46,179 nt of DNA from an uncultured Bacteroidales bacterium. Its GTDB lineage: Bacteria > Bacteroidota > Bacteroidia > Bacteroidales > Muribaculaceae. The notes under the pieces were generated by a model, which saw only the letters and a program-made list of their open reading frames with translations, made no database searches and was not told the origin of the DNA. Positions 31,480 through 40,628 of the stretch are shown here, one piece after another (the first letter of the stretch is position 1; every line of letters starts with the position of its first letter). Position numbers and translations under genes: made by a program. Location: contig CADADP010000015.1 in assembly GCA_902786725.1 (NCBI GenBank), positions 1-46,179 of the forward strand, read 5' to 3'.

Positions 31480-33723
31480 TTAGTGCATAATTTGGTCCCA
31501 AGAAGTGATGCCAAGTATGGTCATATAAGGCGCGAAAACGTCGTCCTCATCGGCGGTAGCTGCTGCTTTCCAGACGTACCACGATGGCTTACGCTTGTAG
31601 CCGTTCTCTTCGTACTGATGAAGACCTAATCGGAGGTTACCGTCGCCGGTGTTATCGACGTTGGCGTGCCAAGCGATACCGTCGATGGCAGGCAGGGCAT
31701 TCACCTTTTTCCAGGCGAAAGCCGCTCCGGCTGCTTGCTCCTCCATAGCGGTGGTGGAGTAGTCAACAGTGTTGACCCCTTGCTCTGTGAGGTAGATTTT
31801 GCGCTTGACAGTGCCGTGATACATGTTTTGCGGCATGAGCGCCCAGTCGTTGAGCACTTCCAGGTTATAGAAAGTGATTTGCGGCGTGTCTTGTGTGAAG
31901 TTGACGAAGTTGCCGTCGTACTCCCAGAAACGAGTGACGTTGAGGTCGTAGGGGTAGGGGTGATGAGCGACGCCCCACCAGAAGTCGCCTTCGGCGGCGG
32001 AGTATCGCTTGATGTTTTCGAGAATGGATTTGGCGGAGTAGATGGCGTCGTTGTTTTGTGCGACAGACCAGTTGTGTTCGAAGCAAGCGAGTACGCTCGC
32101 ATTCTGGTCGTACTGCCGGACGATGTTGTACCAAAGGCGAAGCGATTTCATGTAAGTGTCGGTGAAATACATCTCGGGCTGAGATGGTCCCATGTTGCAC
32201 CAAGTTTCGGAGGCGTTAACCTCGTTGAAGATGCACCAGTGATGAATTCTCATGCCGTCTTGGGAGTATCGGTCGGCGAGGAAATTGACAACAGCGGCAT
32301 AGGCGTTGATGGCTTCGGGCGAGGTGGTGTTGGCCATAAGTTGTGTGCCACCATTGCGTTCGGGATGCACGAAGAGGGACGATATGTAGGGGTCTCGCGA
32401 GTTTGGGTATCCCTTTTCGGGCGGCCGAACTTCAGGGTAAGCGATAACAATCATTCCCTGCCTGTTGTACTCCTTGATGAGGTTGTCGTACTCCATGATT
32501 TTGTAGCCGTTGATGTAGTATTGCTGCCCATTGTAAGTGTAGGGCACGGCCGGTCTGGTATAGGGCTGGTTGTAGTCTGTTAGGACGAGCGGTTCGTGCA
32601 GAAGCCACTGGTCGATGCATAGTACGTTAGCGGTGAGACCATAGTTCATGACTTCCACGTCTTTCACTCCATCGACGGCATGAATGGGGCATCCGAGAAC
32701 GCCTTTCTTGTTTTTCTGCACGGCTTCGGCCGGTGAGCGCTTTGGAGTGACAACGTCGGCGTATCGGGCGTGTGATGCGAGAGACTGCCTGTTGTCGCCG
32801 AGGCTGATGATAGCCCACTTGGATAGCAGGCGGTCGTAGTTGAAACCGTCGCGCTGTATGTATCTTGGAAGGCGGATAGAGAACTGTGTGCCACGGATTG
32901 CCGTGGTGTGGGGGAATGTCTCGAACTCGGTGATGTTTTCGTAGGGTGTGACTTCGGCCAGGGCAAAACGGCCGTCGCCCGATGTGATACCGCGCACGAT
33001 AACTTCGTCGTTAGTAACTTCCACTTGCTCAACTGATGAGGAGAAAGAAGTGTTGAGGTAGGTGTCGATGTGATTGGCTAAAGCCAGCTTGTCGGCGGCG
33101 AAAGAGGTTGTTTCCCGATATGTTTGAGCTTCTTTCTCGGTCATAGTACGGATTGCAATGTTCCTAATCTTGATGGTAATATCCGAGCGGCTACCGAAGT
33201 CGAAGCGTATGTAATTGTTCTTCCACTGTTCGGGCCAAGCGAAGCTCTCTTTGTAAGGCTGAATGTTGAAATTAAATGTTTTCCACTCATCGCCGACAGA
33301 GGCTTCGAGATAGACGTTTCTTACGGATCGAGCTTCGGAAAGCGCCGGCGCGAAAAAGAATTGCATGTTAGGTATTCCGTCCGTGCACTGGTAGTCGAAC
33401 GTGAGAATTATCTGGTCGGCCGGGAATGGAGTGGAGAGCGGTCGGAAAGTGTTGGTGCTGATATATGGGTCGGCTCCGGTGGTGACGATGGTGTAAATGC
33501 CGGTGGAACTGTTGCGGGTGATTTGCATCTGGTTCACGCCGGAAGCTGTGTTGAACGTGAGTGAAGTGCGTGCAGTGGCGGCTTCGTCTTGTGGCGCGAG
33601 AGCGGTAGCGTTAGGCTCCAGCGTCTTGTCGGAGCAACCGAATAAAATAGATGCAAAGAGTGCGATAGCCGTAGAGGCTGTATAACGGGAATACTTGTTT
33701 AGATTGAAAAGTGTCATATTCAA
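31480..33723 (-). CDS. DUF5722-type putative glycoside hydrolase lipoprotein (second copy)
   Basis: A 747-residue predicted lipoprotein with lipobox ILFGC (Cys30), probably on the cell surface or periplasmic face of the outer membrane. A beta-sandwich N-terminal domain (about 55-195) precedes a linker and the DUF5722-like barrel. The putative catalytic pair is E501 in the N-E-V-N motif and E647 in IYLTEQG. The RDGFNYDRLLSKWAII, SPEAINAYAA, FWWGVAHHPYP and SWDQIMH segments are shared with the two flanking copies. Its own promoter is at 33765-33795, and it heads a two-gene operon with the 29332-31458 gene. The function is inferred from fold motifs and PUL context only. Confidence 0.83.
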   Translation of the reverse strand: MNMTLFNLNKYSRYTASTAIALFASILFGCSDKTLEPNATALAPQDEAATARTSLTFNTASGVNQMQITRNSSTGIYTIVTTGADPYISTNTFRPLSTPFPADQIILTFDYQCTDGIPNMQFFFAPALSEARSVRNVYLEASVGDEWKTFNFNIQPYKESFAWPEQWKNNYIRFDFGSRSDITIKIRNIAIRTMTEKEAQTYRETTSFAADKLALANHIDTYLNTSFSSSVEQVEVTNDEVIVRGITSGDGRFALAEVTPYENITEFETFPHTTAIRGTQFSIRLPRYIQRDGFNYDRLLSKWAIISLGDNRQSLASHARYADVVTPKRSPAEAVQKNKKGVLGCPIHAVDGVKDVEVMNYGLTANVLCIDQWLLHEPLVLTDYNQPYTRPAVPYTYNGQQYYINGYKIMEYDNLIKEYNRQGMIVIAYPEVRPPEKGYPNSRDPYISSLFVHPERNGGTQLMANTTSPEAINAYAAVVNFLADRYSQDGMRIHHWCIFNEVNASETWCNMGPSQPEMYFTDTYMKSLRLWYNIVRQYDQNASVLACFEHNWSVAQNNDAIYSAKSILENIKRYSAAEGDFWWGVAHHPYPYDLNVTRFWEYDGNFVNFTQDTPQITFYNLEVLNDWALMPQNMYHGTVKRKIYLTEQGVNTVDYSTTAMEEQAAGAAFAWKKVNALPAIDGIAWHANVDNTGDGNLRLGLHQYEENGYKRKPSWYVWKAAATADEDDVFAPYMTILGITSWDQIMH

Positions 33724-33764
33724 ATGCTTAAAAATGAGATGTCGGTTAGTCTAAATATCGATTA

Positions 33765-33795
33765 CAAAGATAAAGTATTTTTTTGAGAATGACAA
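33765..33795 (-). promoter_or_regulatory. Promoter of the second and first DUF5722 genes
   Basis: On the minus strand TTG (33793-33795), a 20-nt spacer and TATCTTTG (33765-33772), about 40 nt before the ATG at 33723. Confidence 0.65.
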
Positions 33796-33900
33796 TTTTT
33801 GGGCAAAATCGATGGGTATCAACGAAAATGCCGTGTGGATTTGGTTAATTGTGGGCTCCGCAGGGCACGAGAGGACCCGGGTGAAGCACATCCGGCAGTG

Positions 33901-36147
33901 TTAGTGGAGGACTTGGCTCCAGCTGGAGAGGCCGCAAACAGAGAGGTAGGGGGCGAAGACCTCGTCTTCGGATTCGGTGGCTGCGGCTTGCCAAACGAAC
34001 CATGATGGCTTGCGCTCGTTGTAGTACGGGTCGCCGCTGAATTTGCGCAGTCCGAGCCTAAGAGCGCCGTCGCCGGTGTTGTCTTGCCAAGCGTAGTAAG
34101 TGATGCCGTCGATAGCGCTGAGGGCGTTCACCTTTTTCCAGAGCCAGCAGACGCCTGCGGCCTGGTTGGTGAGAGACGTCTCGGAGTAGTCGGGTGTGTT
34201 AAGACCTTGCTCGCAGAGGTAAATCAGACGCTTTTTGGTGCCATGATACATGTTTTCGGGCATGTAGGCCCAGTCTTGGAGTACTTCGAGGTTGTAGAAC
34301 GTGACCTGCGGGGTGGATTGAGTGAAATTGACGTGATTAACGTCGGCTTGGGCGATAGACGAGTCCCAGAAACGAGCCACGTTAAGGTTGTAGGGGTAGG
34401 GATGATGTCCGAGACCCCACCAGAAGTCGCCTTCAGCCGCGCAGTAACGCTTGATGTCGTTCAAGATAGAGGATGCTGAATAAGAAGCGTCGTTGTTTTG
34501 AGCGACTGCCCAGTTGTGTTCAAAGCAGGCCATTGTGGCAGCGTTCTGGTCGTACTGCCGCGTGATGTTGTAGATAAGCCTCATCGACTTCATGTAGGTG
34601 TCGGAGAAGTACATCTGCGGTTGGTTGGTGCCCATGTTGCACCAGACTTCCTGCGCGTTGACCTCGTTGTGTGCGACCCAGTGGTGCACCCTCATGGCAT
34701 CGCTACGCGAGTAGCGCTCGGCGAGGTAGGTCATGATGGCCGCGTAGGCGTTGACGGCTTCGGGTGAGGTGGTGTTGGGCATAAGTTGGTATCCCCCGTT
34801 GCTTTCCGGGTGGATGAGTAGGGGCTTGATGTTCTCATCGTATGTGCTTATGGTCCAAAGAGCGATATACATTACAACCTGCATGCCCTGTGCGCAATAG
34901 TTGGATATGAGATTGTCGAACTCATGAATTTTCATGCCACTGATGTAGTATTTGTGCCCGCCGTAGGTGTATTCTTCGGCAGGGAAGTAGGGGTTGCCGG
35001 TTCCGGCTGTTGTGGCGAGCGGCTTGGTCATTAGCCACTCATCGAGGTGGAAACCATTGCATGCGATGGCGCAGTTGAGGGCGGTGAGGTCTCTGACCCC
35101 ATCGGGGGTGGTGTGTGTGGGATATCCGAGGAGCCCCTTTTTGCTCTTAGGAGTCATGGGTTGCGGCGAGCGTATTGGCGCGACAACGTCGGCATAACGC
35201 GCGTGTGAAGCGAGCGTCTGAGAGTTGTCGTTCAGGCTGACGATGGCCCACTTGGAGAGCAATCGGTCGTAGTCGAAACCATCGCGCTGGATGATGCGCG
35301 GCAGGCGAATTGAGAACTGCGAGCCCCGAATGGCGGTGAGATGCGGGAAAGTCTTCATCTCTGTGATGTTTTCGTAGGGTGTGATTTCGGCCAGGGCGAA
35401 ACGGCCGGAGCCGGAAGTGATGCCACGGATGACTACCTCTTCTTTTGTAACCTCGACCTGCTGAACGGAGGATGAGAAAGATGTGTTGAGATAGTTGTCG
35501 ATGCGATTGGCGAATGCCTGCTTGTCGGCGGCGAACAGGTCAGATTCAGCTTTATAGGCATCTTCTTCGGTGGTCTTTTCGCGAATGCGCAGGTTCCGTA
35601 TTTTTATGACATTTCCAATGGCTCCGGTGACGTTGAAACGGATGTACCATCGGTTGCTTGAGAATAGCCCGAAAGTTGAATTGGCCCAACCTAAATTGCT
35701 CCGGTAGGAGGAAATGTCGATGTCCACTTGCTTCCATGTGCTGGAGCTTTTGAGTACCTGCATGTTTGAGGCTGTGGATTCGGCTTCGGGCGGGCAGAAG
35801 TATAACTTAAAGTAGTCGATGTTTGCCTCCGCTTTGTACTCAAAAGAGATAACCGAGTAGGATTCCGGGAACGTCTTGGTGCGTCCCAACTTTGTGGTGC
35901 GGAAATAAGGGTCGCTGCCGGTGGTGGTTATGACAGTGGCACCCTCGTTGTCGGTAGAGAGAGTGCAGTCGTGCCAGTCGCTCGATGTCATGCTAAACGA
36001 CAAGTTCTCGTAAGCTCCGGCTTTGGCCGGTGCCAGGGAAGTGTCTTGAGGCGGCTGCTGGAGAGAGTCGGAGCAGGCATGAAGAGTGATAACGGCAGTA
36101 GCGAGAATCGCTATGCGTGCGAGAGTATGTGATACAAAATTTCCCAT
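33901..36147 (-). CDS. DUF5722-type putative glycoside hydrolase lipoprotein (third copy)
   Basis: A 748-residue predicted lipoprotein with lipobox TLHAC (Cys25). Domain order is as in the second copy: beta-sandwich (about 45-190), then the DUF5722-like barrel with E495 in HNEVNA and E646 in IYLCEQG as likely acid/base and nucleophile. It is more similar by eye to the second copy than to the first, for example in RDGFDYDRLLSKWAIV and FSSSVQQVEVT. It has its own promoter (36189-36220) and is separated from the second copy by 177 nt. It lies next to the LacI-family regulator gene on the same strand. Confidence 0.83.
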   Translation of the reverse strand: MGNFVSHTLARIAILATAVITLHACSDSLQQPPQDTSLAPAKAGAYENLSFSMTSSDWHDCTLSTDNEGATVITTTGSDPYFRTTKLGRTKTFPESYSVISFEYKAEANIDYFKLYFCPPEAESTASNMQVLKSSSTWKQVDIDISSYRSNLGWANSTFGLFSSNRWYIRFNVTGAIGNVIKIRNLRIREKTTEEDAYKAESDLFAADKQAFANRIDNYLNTSFSSSVQQVEVTKEEVVIRGITSGSGRFALAEITPYENITEMKTFPHLTAIRGSQFSIRLPRIIQRDGFDYDRLLSKWAIVSLNDNSQTLASHARYADVVAPIRSPQPMTPKSKKGLLGYPTHTTPDGVRDLTALNCAIACNGFHLDEWLMTKPLATTAGTGNPYFPAEEYTYGGHKYYISGMKIHEFDNLISNYCAQGMQVVMYIALWTISTYDENIKPLLIHPESNGGYQLMPNTTSPEAVNAYAAIMTYLAERYSRSDAMRVHHWVAHNEVNAQEVWCNMGTNQPQMYFSDTYMKSMRLIYNITRQYDQNAATMACFEHNWAVAQNNDASYSASSILNDIKRYCAAEGDFWWGLGHHPYPYNLNVARFWDSSIAQADVNHVNFTQSTPQVTFYNLEVLQDWAYMPENMYHGTKKRLIYLCEQGLNTPDYSETSLTNQAAGVCWLWKKVNALSAIDGITYYAWQDNTGDGALRLGLRKFSGDPYYNERKPSWFVWQAAATESEDEVFAPYLSVCGLSSWSQVLH

Positions 36148-36188
36148 TAGAGTATGTTAAAGTTTAGGTTATGAGCGAATTTGAGTTG

Positions 36189-36220
36189 CAATATTAGTGA
36201 ATTTTTGGGGAAAAATCAAA
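36189..36220 (-). promoter_or_regulatory. Promoter of the third DUF5722 gene
   Basis: On the minus strand TTTG (36217-36220), a 20-nt spacer and TAATATTG (36189-36196), one base off the -7 consensus, about 42 nt before the ATG. Confidence 0.55.
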
Positions 36221-36255
36221 TTTTTGAATAAAAAGTTGAGATTTGTTCGAGAAGG

Positions 36256-37302
36256 TTATTTCTCCGGCTCTTCGGGTAAGGGGCGAGTTGTGCCTCGGAT
36301 TACGAGTCGGGTTTTTACTATGCGCTTTACCACCTGTTCGGGAGGGGTTTTGCCTTCGGCGAAATCGATGAGAATGTCGGCGGCTTCCTTTCCCACTTCC
36401 ACGCCGCGTTGCTCCACAGTGGTGAGCATAGGCGAGCAAGCAGTGGCCGAAGAGACGTTGGTGAAGCCACAGATGGATATGTCTTGCGGAACCTTGAGTC
36501 CAAATTTCTTGGTTGCGTAAAGAATTCCGATGGCGGTTTCGTCGTTAACGGCGAAGAAAGCGTCGGGTCGGTCTTTGCGCTTGAGAATGTTGGGCGTGAT
36601 GAGTTCTGCATCCTGTCTGTTGTCGCACTGGATGATTAGAGAATCGTCGGGTGTGAGTCCGTTTTGGTAGATTGCGTCTTTGTATCCGTTGAGTCGGTTC
36701 TTGGCGATTTCGATGTTCATTGTTGTGCCGAAGAAAGCGATGCGTCGGCATCCTGTGCGGATGAGGTGAGAGACGGCGTTGAAGGCACCCATGTAGTCAT
36801 CGACGACGACACGGCTGGTGTTGATGCCGGCGCAGATGCGGTCGTAGAATACGAGCGGCACTCCGGCGTCGATTAGTTGTCGGAAGTGGTCGTACTGTGT
36901 TGTGTCCTTCGCTTGCGAGACGATGATGCCGCAGACCTTGTTCTGGTAAAAAGATTCGCAGATTTGGACTTCGGTGTTGTATTGCTCGTCGCTTTGGGCG
37001 ACGAGAATTCGGTATCCGCGTGCGGAAGATTCCTGTTCGATGCCATCGAGAATGGAAGCGAAGTAGTAGTGTGCGAATTGCGGGACGATGACACCGATGA
37101 TTTTGGATGGTGTGGTGTGGCTTTGTCGGAGTTGCGCCGCGATGGCGTTAGGGTAGAAATTGTGTTCGCGCGCGAATTGCTGGATTTGTTCTCGCCTGGC
37201 TTTGCTGATGTGTGGGCTTCCGGCGAGGGCGCGTGATACTGTGGCTACAGAAACGCCGAATTCGCGTGCGATATATTTCATAGTGATTGTGGTTTTCTCC
37301 AT
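36256..37302 (-). CDS. LacI-family transcriptional regulator of the PUL
   Basis: A 348-residue LacI/GalR-type regulator. The N-terminal helix-turn-helix and hinge are visible (TMKYIAREFGVSVATVSRAL, then ARREQIQQFAREHNFYPNAI), followed by a periplasmic-binding-protein-like ligand domain with IGVIVPQFAHYYFASILDGI and the C-terminal VEQRGVEVGKEAADILI. The frame is open to 37425, but the extra 41 residues run through the promoter, so the ATG at 37302 is used; the length then fits the family. It should bind the palindrome at 37374-37389, inside its own promoter and upstream of susC, and respond to a sugar derived from the PUL substrate. Confidence 0.92.
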   Translation of the reverse strand: MEKTTITMKYIAREFGVSVATVSRALAGSPHISKARREQIQQFAREHNFYPNAIAAQLRQSHTTPSKIIGVIVPQFAHYYFASILDGIEQESSARGYRILVAQSDEQYNTEVQICESFYQNKVCGIIVSQAKDTTQYDHFRQLIDAGVPLVFYDRICAGINTSRVVVDDYMGAFNAVSHLIRTGCRRIAFFGTTMNIEIAKNRLNGYKDAIYQNGLTPDDSLIIQCDNRQDAELITPNILKRKDRPDAFFAVNDETAIGILYATKKFGLKVPQDISICGFTNVSSATACSPMLTTVEQRGVEVGKEAADILIDFAEGKTPPEQVVKRIVKTRLVIRGTTRPLPEEPEK

Positions 37303-37349
37303 AATGTTTAGTTTTTTAAGAGTTATGTGTATTACAAGAAGGTTGAGTG

Positions 37350-37380
37350 CAAAAGTAGTAAAAAAAAGCGAAAGTGCAAA
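37350..37380 (-). promoter_or_regulatory. lacI-type regulator promoter overlapping the operator
   Basis: On the minus strand TTTG (37377-37380), a 19-nt spacer and TACTTTTG (37350-37357). The -33 TTTG is part of the 16-bp operator, so binding there should block the regulator's own transcription. Confidence 0.6.
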
Positions 37381-37389
37381 CGTTTGCAC
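37374..37389. promoter_or_regulatory. LacI-family operator (perfect 16-bp palindrome)
   Basis: GTGCAAACGTTTGCAC is a perfect palindrome with the central CG and the AAACGTTT core typical of LacI/PurR/CcpA-family sites. It lies between the divergent regulator and susC genes, about 55 bp upstream of the susC -7 box. Confidence 0.8.
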
Positions 37390-37419
37390 AATTTTTGTAA
37401 AAAAAATGTAATTAAATAG

Positions 37420-37450
37420 TTGCACAGAGCGGTGTTCGCGATTAATTTTG
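37420..37450 (+). promoter_or_regulatory. susC operon promoter
   Basis: TTG (37420-37422), a 20-nt spacer and TAATTTTG (37443-37450), with a leader of roughly 88 nt before the susC ATG. The operator centre is about 70-75 bp upstream of the predicted start of transcription. Confidence 0.7.
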
Positions 37451-37544
37451 CACAGGTAAAAAAGTGTACCATTCAGATGAGATACCTGACGATAATGAAC
37501 TAATACATAACTAACTAAGTAATTTTAAACATTAATTAAACGAA

Positions 37545-40500
37545 ATGATGAAGCACGTAAACATCAGAGTTCCGTTTAGAATGTTGGCCCTATTAGCGGG
37601 GTTGATGTTCACGATAGGAGCTTATGCACAGATTACTGTGCAGGGAATTGTTAAGGATGCTACAGGCGAGCCGGTGATAGGCGCATCAGTTCGGGTAGTG
37701 GGCAGTCAGATAGGCACAGCGACCGATTTTGACGGCAACTTCACACTCGGCAATGTGCCCTCGGACGCCAAGATCCTCATTAGTTCGGTGGGCTATACTG
37801 AGCAGACTGTTTCGGCGGCCCCGAATCTTATTGTGACCCTTCAGGAAGACCAGCAGTTGCTGGATGAGGTGGTTGTGATTGGTTACGGTCGCGCGAAGAA
37901 GAGTGACCTTACCGGAGCTGTGACGGCGTTGACGCCTGACAGTCAGAACCATGGCTTGAACACGAATGCACAAGACATGTTGTCGGGTAAGGTGGCCGGT
38001 GTGAGCGTTACGACTTACAGCGGAAAGCCCGGTGCCAACACGGAGATTAAGATACGTGGAGGTTCGTCGCTAAACGCGAGCAACAATCCACTTATTGTGA
38101 TTGACGGACTGCTCATGGACAGCTACGGCGACATGCAGGGCGGAATGAACCCGATGGCAATGGTTAACCCGAACGACATTGAGTCATTTACCATTCTGAA
38201 AGACGCGAGTGCGACGGCAATCTACGGTAGCCGCGCATCGAACGGTGTGGTGATAATCACTACTAAGAAAGGAAAAGCCGGTGCAGACGCGCGCGTTAGC
38301 TATAACGGCAACGTGAGCATATCGATGAAGAGGAACCTGCTGAAGCCTTACAACGCCGCTCAGTTCATTGACCTGGTGACCAATCTTTATGGTCAGGACA
38401 GTGACGCATATCGCTCACTTGGCTGGTATGACAACAATGGAGTTCAGCACTTTGCCAACACCGACTGGCAGAAGGAGATTTACCGCACCGCGGTGAGCCA
38501 TGACCACAACCTGAGTGTGACCGGCGGAAAGATTGGAAACTTGACGTTGCCATATCGCGTGTCGTTTGGCTACACGAATCAGAAAGGTATTTTGAAGACG
38601 AGCGACTTTGAGCGTTACACAATAGGTGTGAACCTGTCTCCGAGCCTTTTGAACGATCACCTGAAACTGAACATCAACGCTAAGGGAATGATTGCCCGCC
38701 TGCACGACGCCGATGGCGGAGCAGTGGGCAACGCATTGTTCTATGACCCGACGAAGCCGGTTAAGGCCGACAACGACATATACAAGAACTACTTTAACGG
38801 CTATGTGCAGTGGTATCAGAACGCCAACATCGACGGTGCTCCGAACTGGCTGTATCAGAGTCGCGCTCAGACCCCGGGCAACCCTGTGGCAATGCTTGAG
38901 CAGAATAACAATCTGGGTAAGAACGGAACGTTCACTGGAAGTATCGATATTGATTACCGAATCCACGGATTTGAGGACCTGACCCTTCACCTGACAGGCG
39001 CAACTAACCTGTACAGCGGACGTAAGGACAATACGATTTCTCCGTACTCGTTCAGCAACAACTACTTTGGTTGGCAGGGCTGGAACAAGGCTGACAACTA
39101 TACATTGCAGCTTTCGACCTACGCGCAGTATATGAAAGACTTCACCGAGAAGCATCACTTTGATATCATGGCCGGTTACGAGTACTCGAAGTATCATCAG
39201 GAGAATGACTGGTACGGCTATGGCTTGTATGCTGCGGACAACCTGTATCATGCCGGTGAGAAGATTAATCAGCCGGGTGAAGACGTGATTACGCTGTACA
39301 AGAGCGAGAACTACCTGGTTTCGTTCTTTGGCCGACTGAATTACTCGTTTGACAACCGCTTCCTCTTGACAGCCACGCTGCGTGCCGACGGTTCGTCGCG
39401 TTTCGCCAAGGGTCACAAGTGGGGATACTTCCCCTCGGCAGCCTTGGCATGGCGCCTGAAGGGCGAGAGCTTCCTGCGTGACGTGCAGGCTGTGAACGAC
39501 GCTAAGATCCGCTTGGGCTGGGGTATTACCGGTCAGCAGGAAGGTATAGGCGACTACACATACCTGGCAACTTATACCACGAGCCGCGACCACGCGTATT
39601 ATGACATAGTGGGTGACGGTTCGCGTTCGCGTCCAGACGCATACAATGCAGGCAAGACTTGGGAGAAGACGATGACTTACAATGCCGGATTTGACTTGGC
39701 ATTCCTGAACGACCGAATTGTCCTGAACTTTGACTGGTACTACCGCAAGACCACCGACCTGCTGAATGAGGTGACCGTGGCAGCCGGAAGTAACTTCAAG
39801 AACCGTATCATGGCCAACGTGGGTCAGCTTCACAACACGGGAGTTGAGGGTGCGTTGACAGTGCGTCCCATCAAGACCCGCGACTGGGCATGGGAGATCA
39901 ACTACAACGTGACCTACAACAAGAACAAGATTGACGACCTGGTGGGAGACCTGATTGAGCGCGGTGGTATATCGGGCGGAACCGGAACAACGGTTCAGGC
40001 GTTCCAGACCGGTAAGAACTCGAGCGCGTTCTATGTGTTCCAGCAGGTTTATGACAAGAACGGCCGTGCCATCCCCAACACATACGTGGATCGCAACGGT
40101 GACGGTGTGGTGAACAGTGACGACCGCTACTTCTACTACAAGGCCAGCCCCGACGTGAGCATGGGCTTGAACAGCAAGTTGGTGTGGAAACACTGGGATC
40201 TCGGTTTCAGCGCACGTGTGGCTCTGGGCAACTATGTGTATAACAACAACCTGAGCAACAAGCTGAACAGTGGTAAGAGTGGAGTTTACTCGACACTGGG
40301 TTACATATCGAACATGCTGCCCGAGACAGTGGCCCTGGGCTTCACAAACCCCGGCGTTTACGCATGGCAGAGCGATATGTTTGTGGAGAACGCATCGTTC
40401 TTCAAGTTGGACAACATTACACTGGGTTACTCGTTTGAGAACCTGTTCAAGAGTCGCTTAGGCGGTCGTATCTACGCAACCGCACAGAACATTTGCACAT

Positions 40501-40604
40501 GGACCAAGTATAGCGGCATCGACCCTGAGCATACCGGCGGTATCGACAACAACATTTATCCTCGTCCGTTCACTGTAATAGTGGGACTTAACTTGAATTT
40601 CTAA
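37545..40604 (+). CDS. SusC-like TonB-dependent outer-membrane transporter
   Basis: A 1019-residue SusC/RagA-type transporter that imports glycan fragments across the outer membrane with TonB energy. A signal peptide ends near AYA|Q (residue 28). A CarboxypepD_reg-like domain (about 29-105; GIVKDATGEPVIGASV, FDGNFTLGNV) is followed by the TonB box DEVVVIGYG, the plug with IRGGSSLNASNNPLIVIDG and LKDASATAIYGSRASNGVVI, and a 22-strand barrel ending in VIVGLNLNF. No STN domain precedes the plug, so it is not an anti-sigma-coupled type. susD follows after 24 nt. The codons are strongly biased (AAC, GAC, CGT/CGC), which suggests high expression. Confidence 0.95.
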   Translation: MMKHVNIRVPFRMLALLAGLMFTIGAYAQITVQGIVKDATGEPVIGASVRVVGSQIGTATDFDGNFTLGNVPSDAKILISSVGYTEQTVSAAPNLIVTLQEDQQLLDEVVVIGYGRAKKSDLTGAVTALTPDSQNHGLNTNAQDMLSGKVAGVSVTTYSGKPGANTEIKIRGGSSLNASNNPLIVIDGLLMDSYGDMQGGMNPMAMVNPNDIESFTILKDASATAIYGSRASNGVVIITTKKGKAGADARVSYNGNVSISMKRNLLKPYNAAQFIDLVTNLYGQDSDAYRSLGWYDNNGVQHFANTDWQKEIYRTAVSHDHNLSVTGGKIGNLTLPYRVSFGYTNQKGILKTSDFERYTIGVNLSPSLLNDHLKLNINAKGMIARLHDADGGAVGNALFYDPTKPVKADNDIYKNYFNGYVQWYQNANIDGAPNWLYQSRAQTPGNPVAMLEQNNNLGKNGTFTGSIDIDYRIHGFEDLTLHLTGATNLYSGRKDNTISPYSFSNNYFGWQGWNKADNYTLQLSTYAQYMKDFTEKHHFDIMAGYEYSKYHQENDWYGYGLYAADNLYHAGEKINQPGEDVITLYKSENYLVSFFGRLNYSFDNRFLLTATLRADGSSRFAKGHKWGYFPSAALAWRLKGESFLRDVQAVNDAKIRLGWGITGQQEGIGDYTYLATYTTSRDHAYYDIVGDGSRSRPDAYNAGKTWEKTMTYNAGFDLAFLNDRIVLNFDWYYRKTTDLLNEVTVAAGSNFKNRIMANVGQLHNTGVEGALTVRPIKTRDWAWEINYNVTYNKNKIDDLVGDLIERGGISGGTGTTVQAFQTGKNSSAFYVFQQVYDKNGRAIPNTYVDRNGDGVVNSDDRYFYYKASPDVSMGLNSKLVWKHWDLGFSARVALGNYVYNNNLSNKLNSGKSGVYSTLGYISNMLPETVALGFTNPGVYAWQSDMFVENASFFKLDNITLGYSFENLFKSRLGGRIYATAQNICTWTKYSGIDPEHTGGIDNNIYPRPFTVIVGLNLNF

Positions 40605-40628
40605 TAACAATAAAAGGATAAAGGAATT

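Noticed and set aside
31666-32583. 305-codon plus-strand open frame within the second DUF5722 gene
   Set aside because: Antisense to a well-supported gene; similar frames recur at the matching place in the other copies because the underlying codons are shared.
38415-40193. 592-codon minus-strand open frame inside the susC-like gene
   Set aside because: Antisense shadow of a clearly coding SusC frame with strong codon bias; the translation is Val/His/Gln-rich and domain-free.
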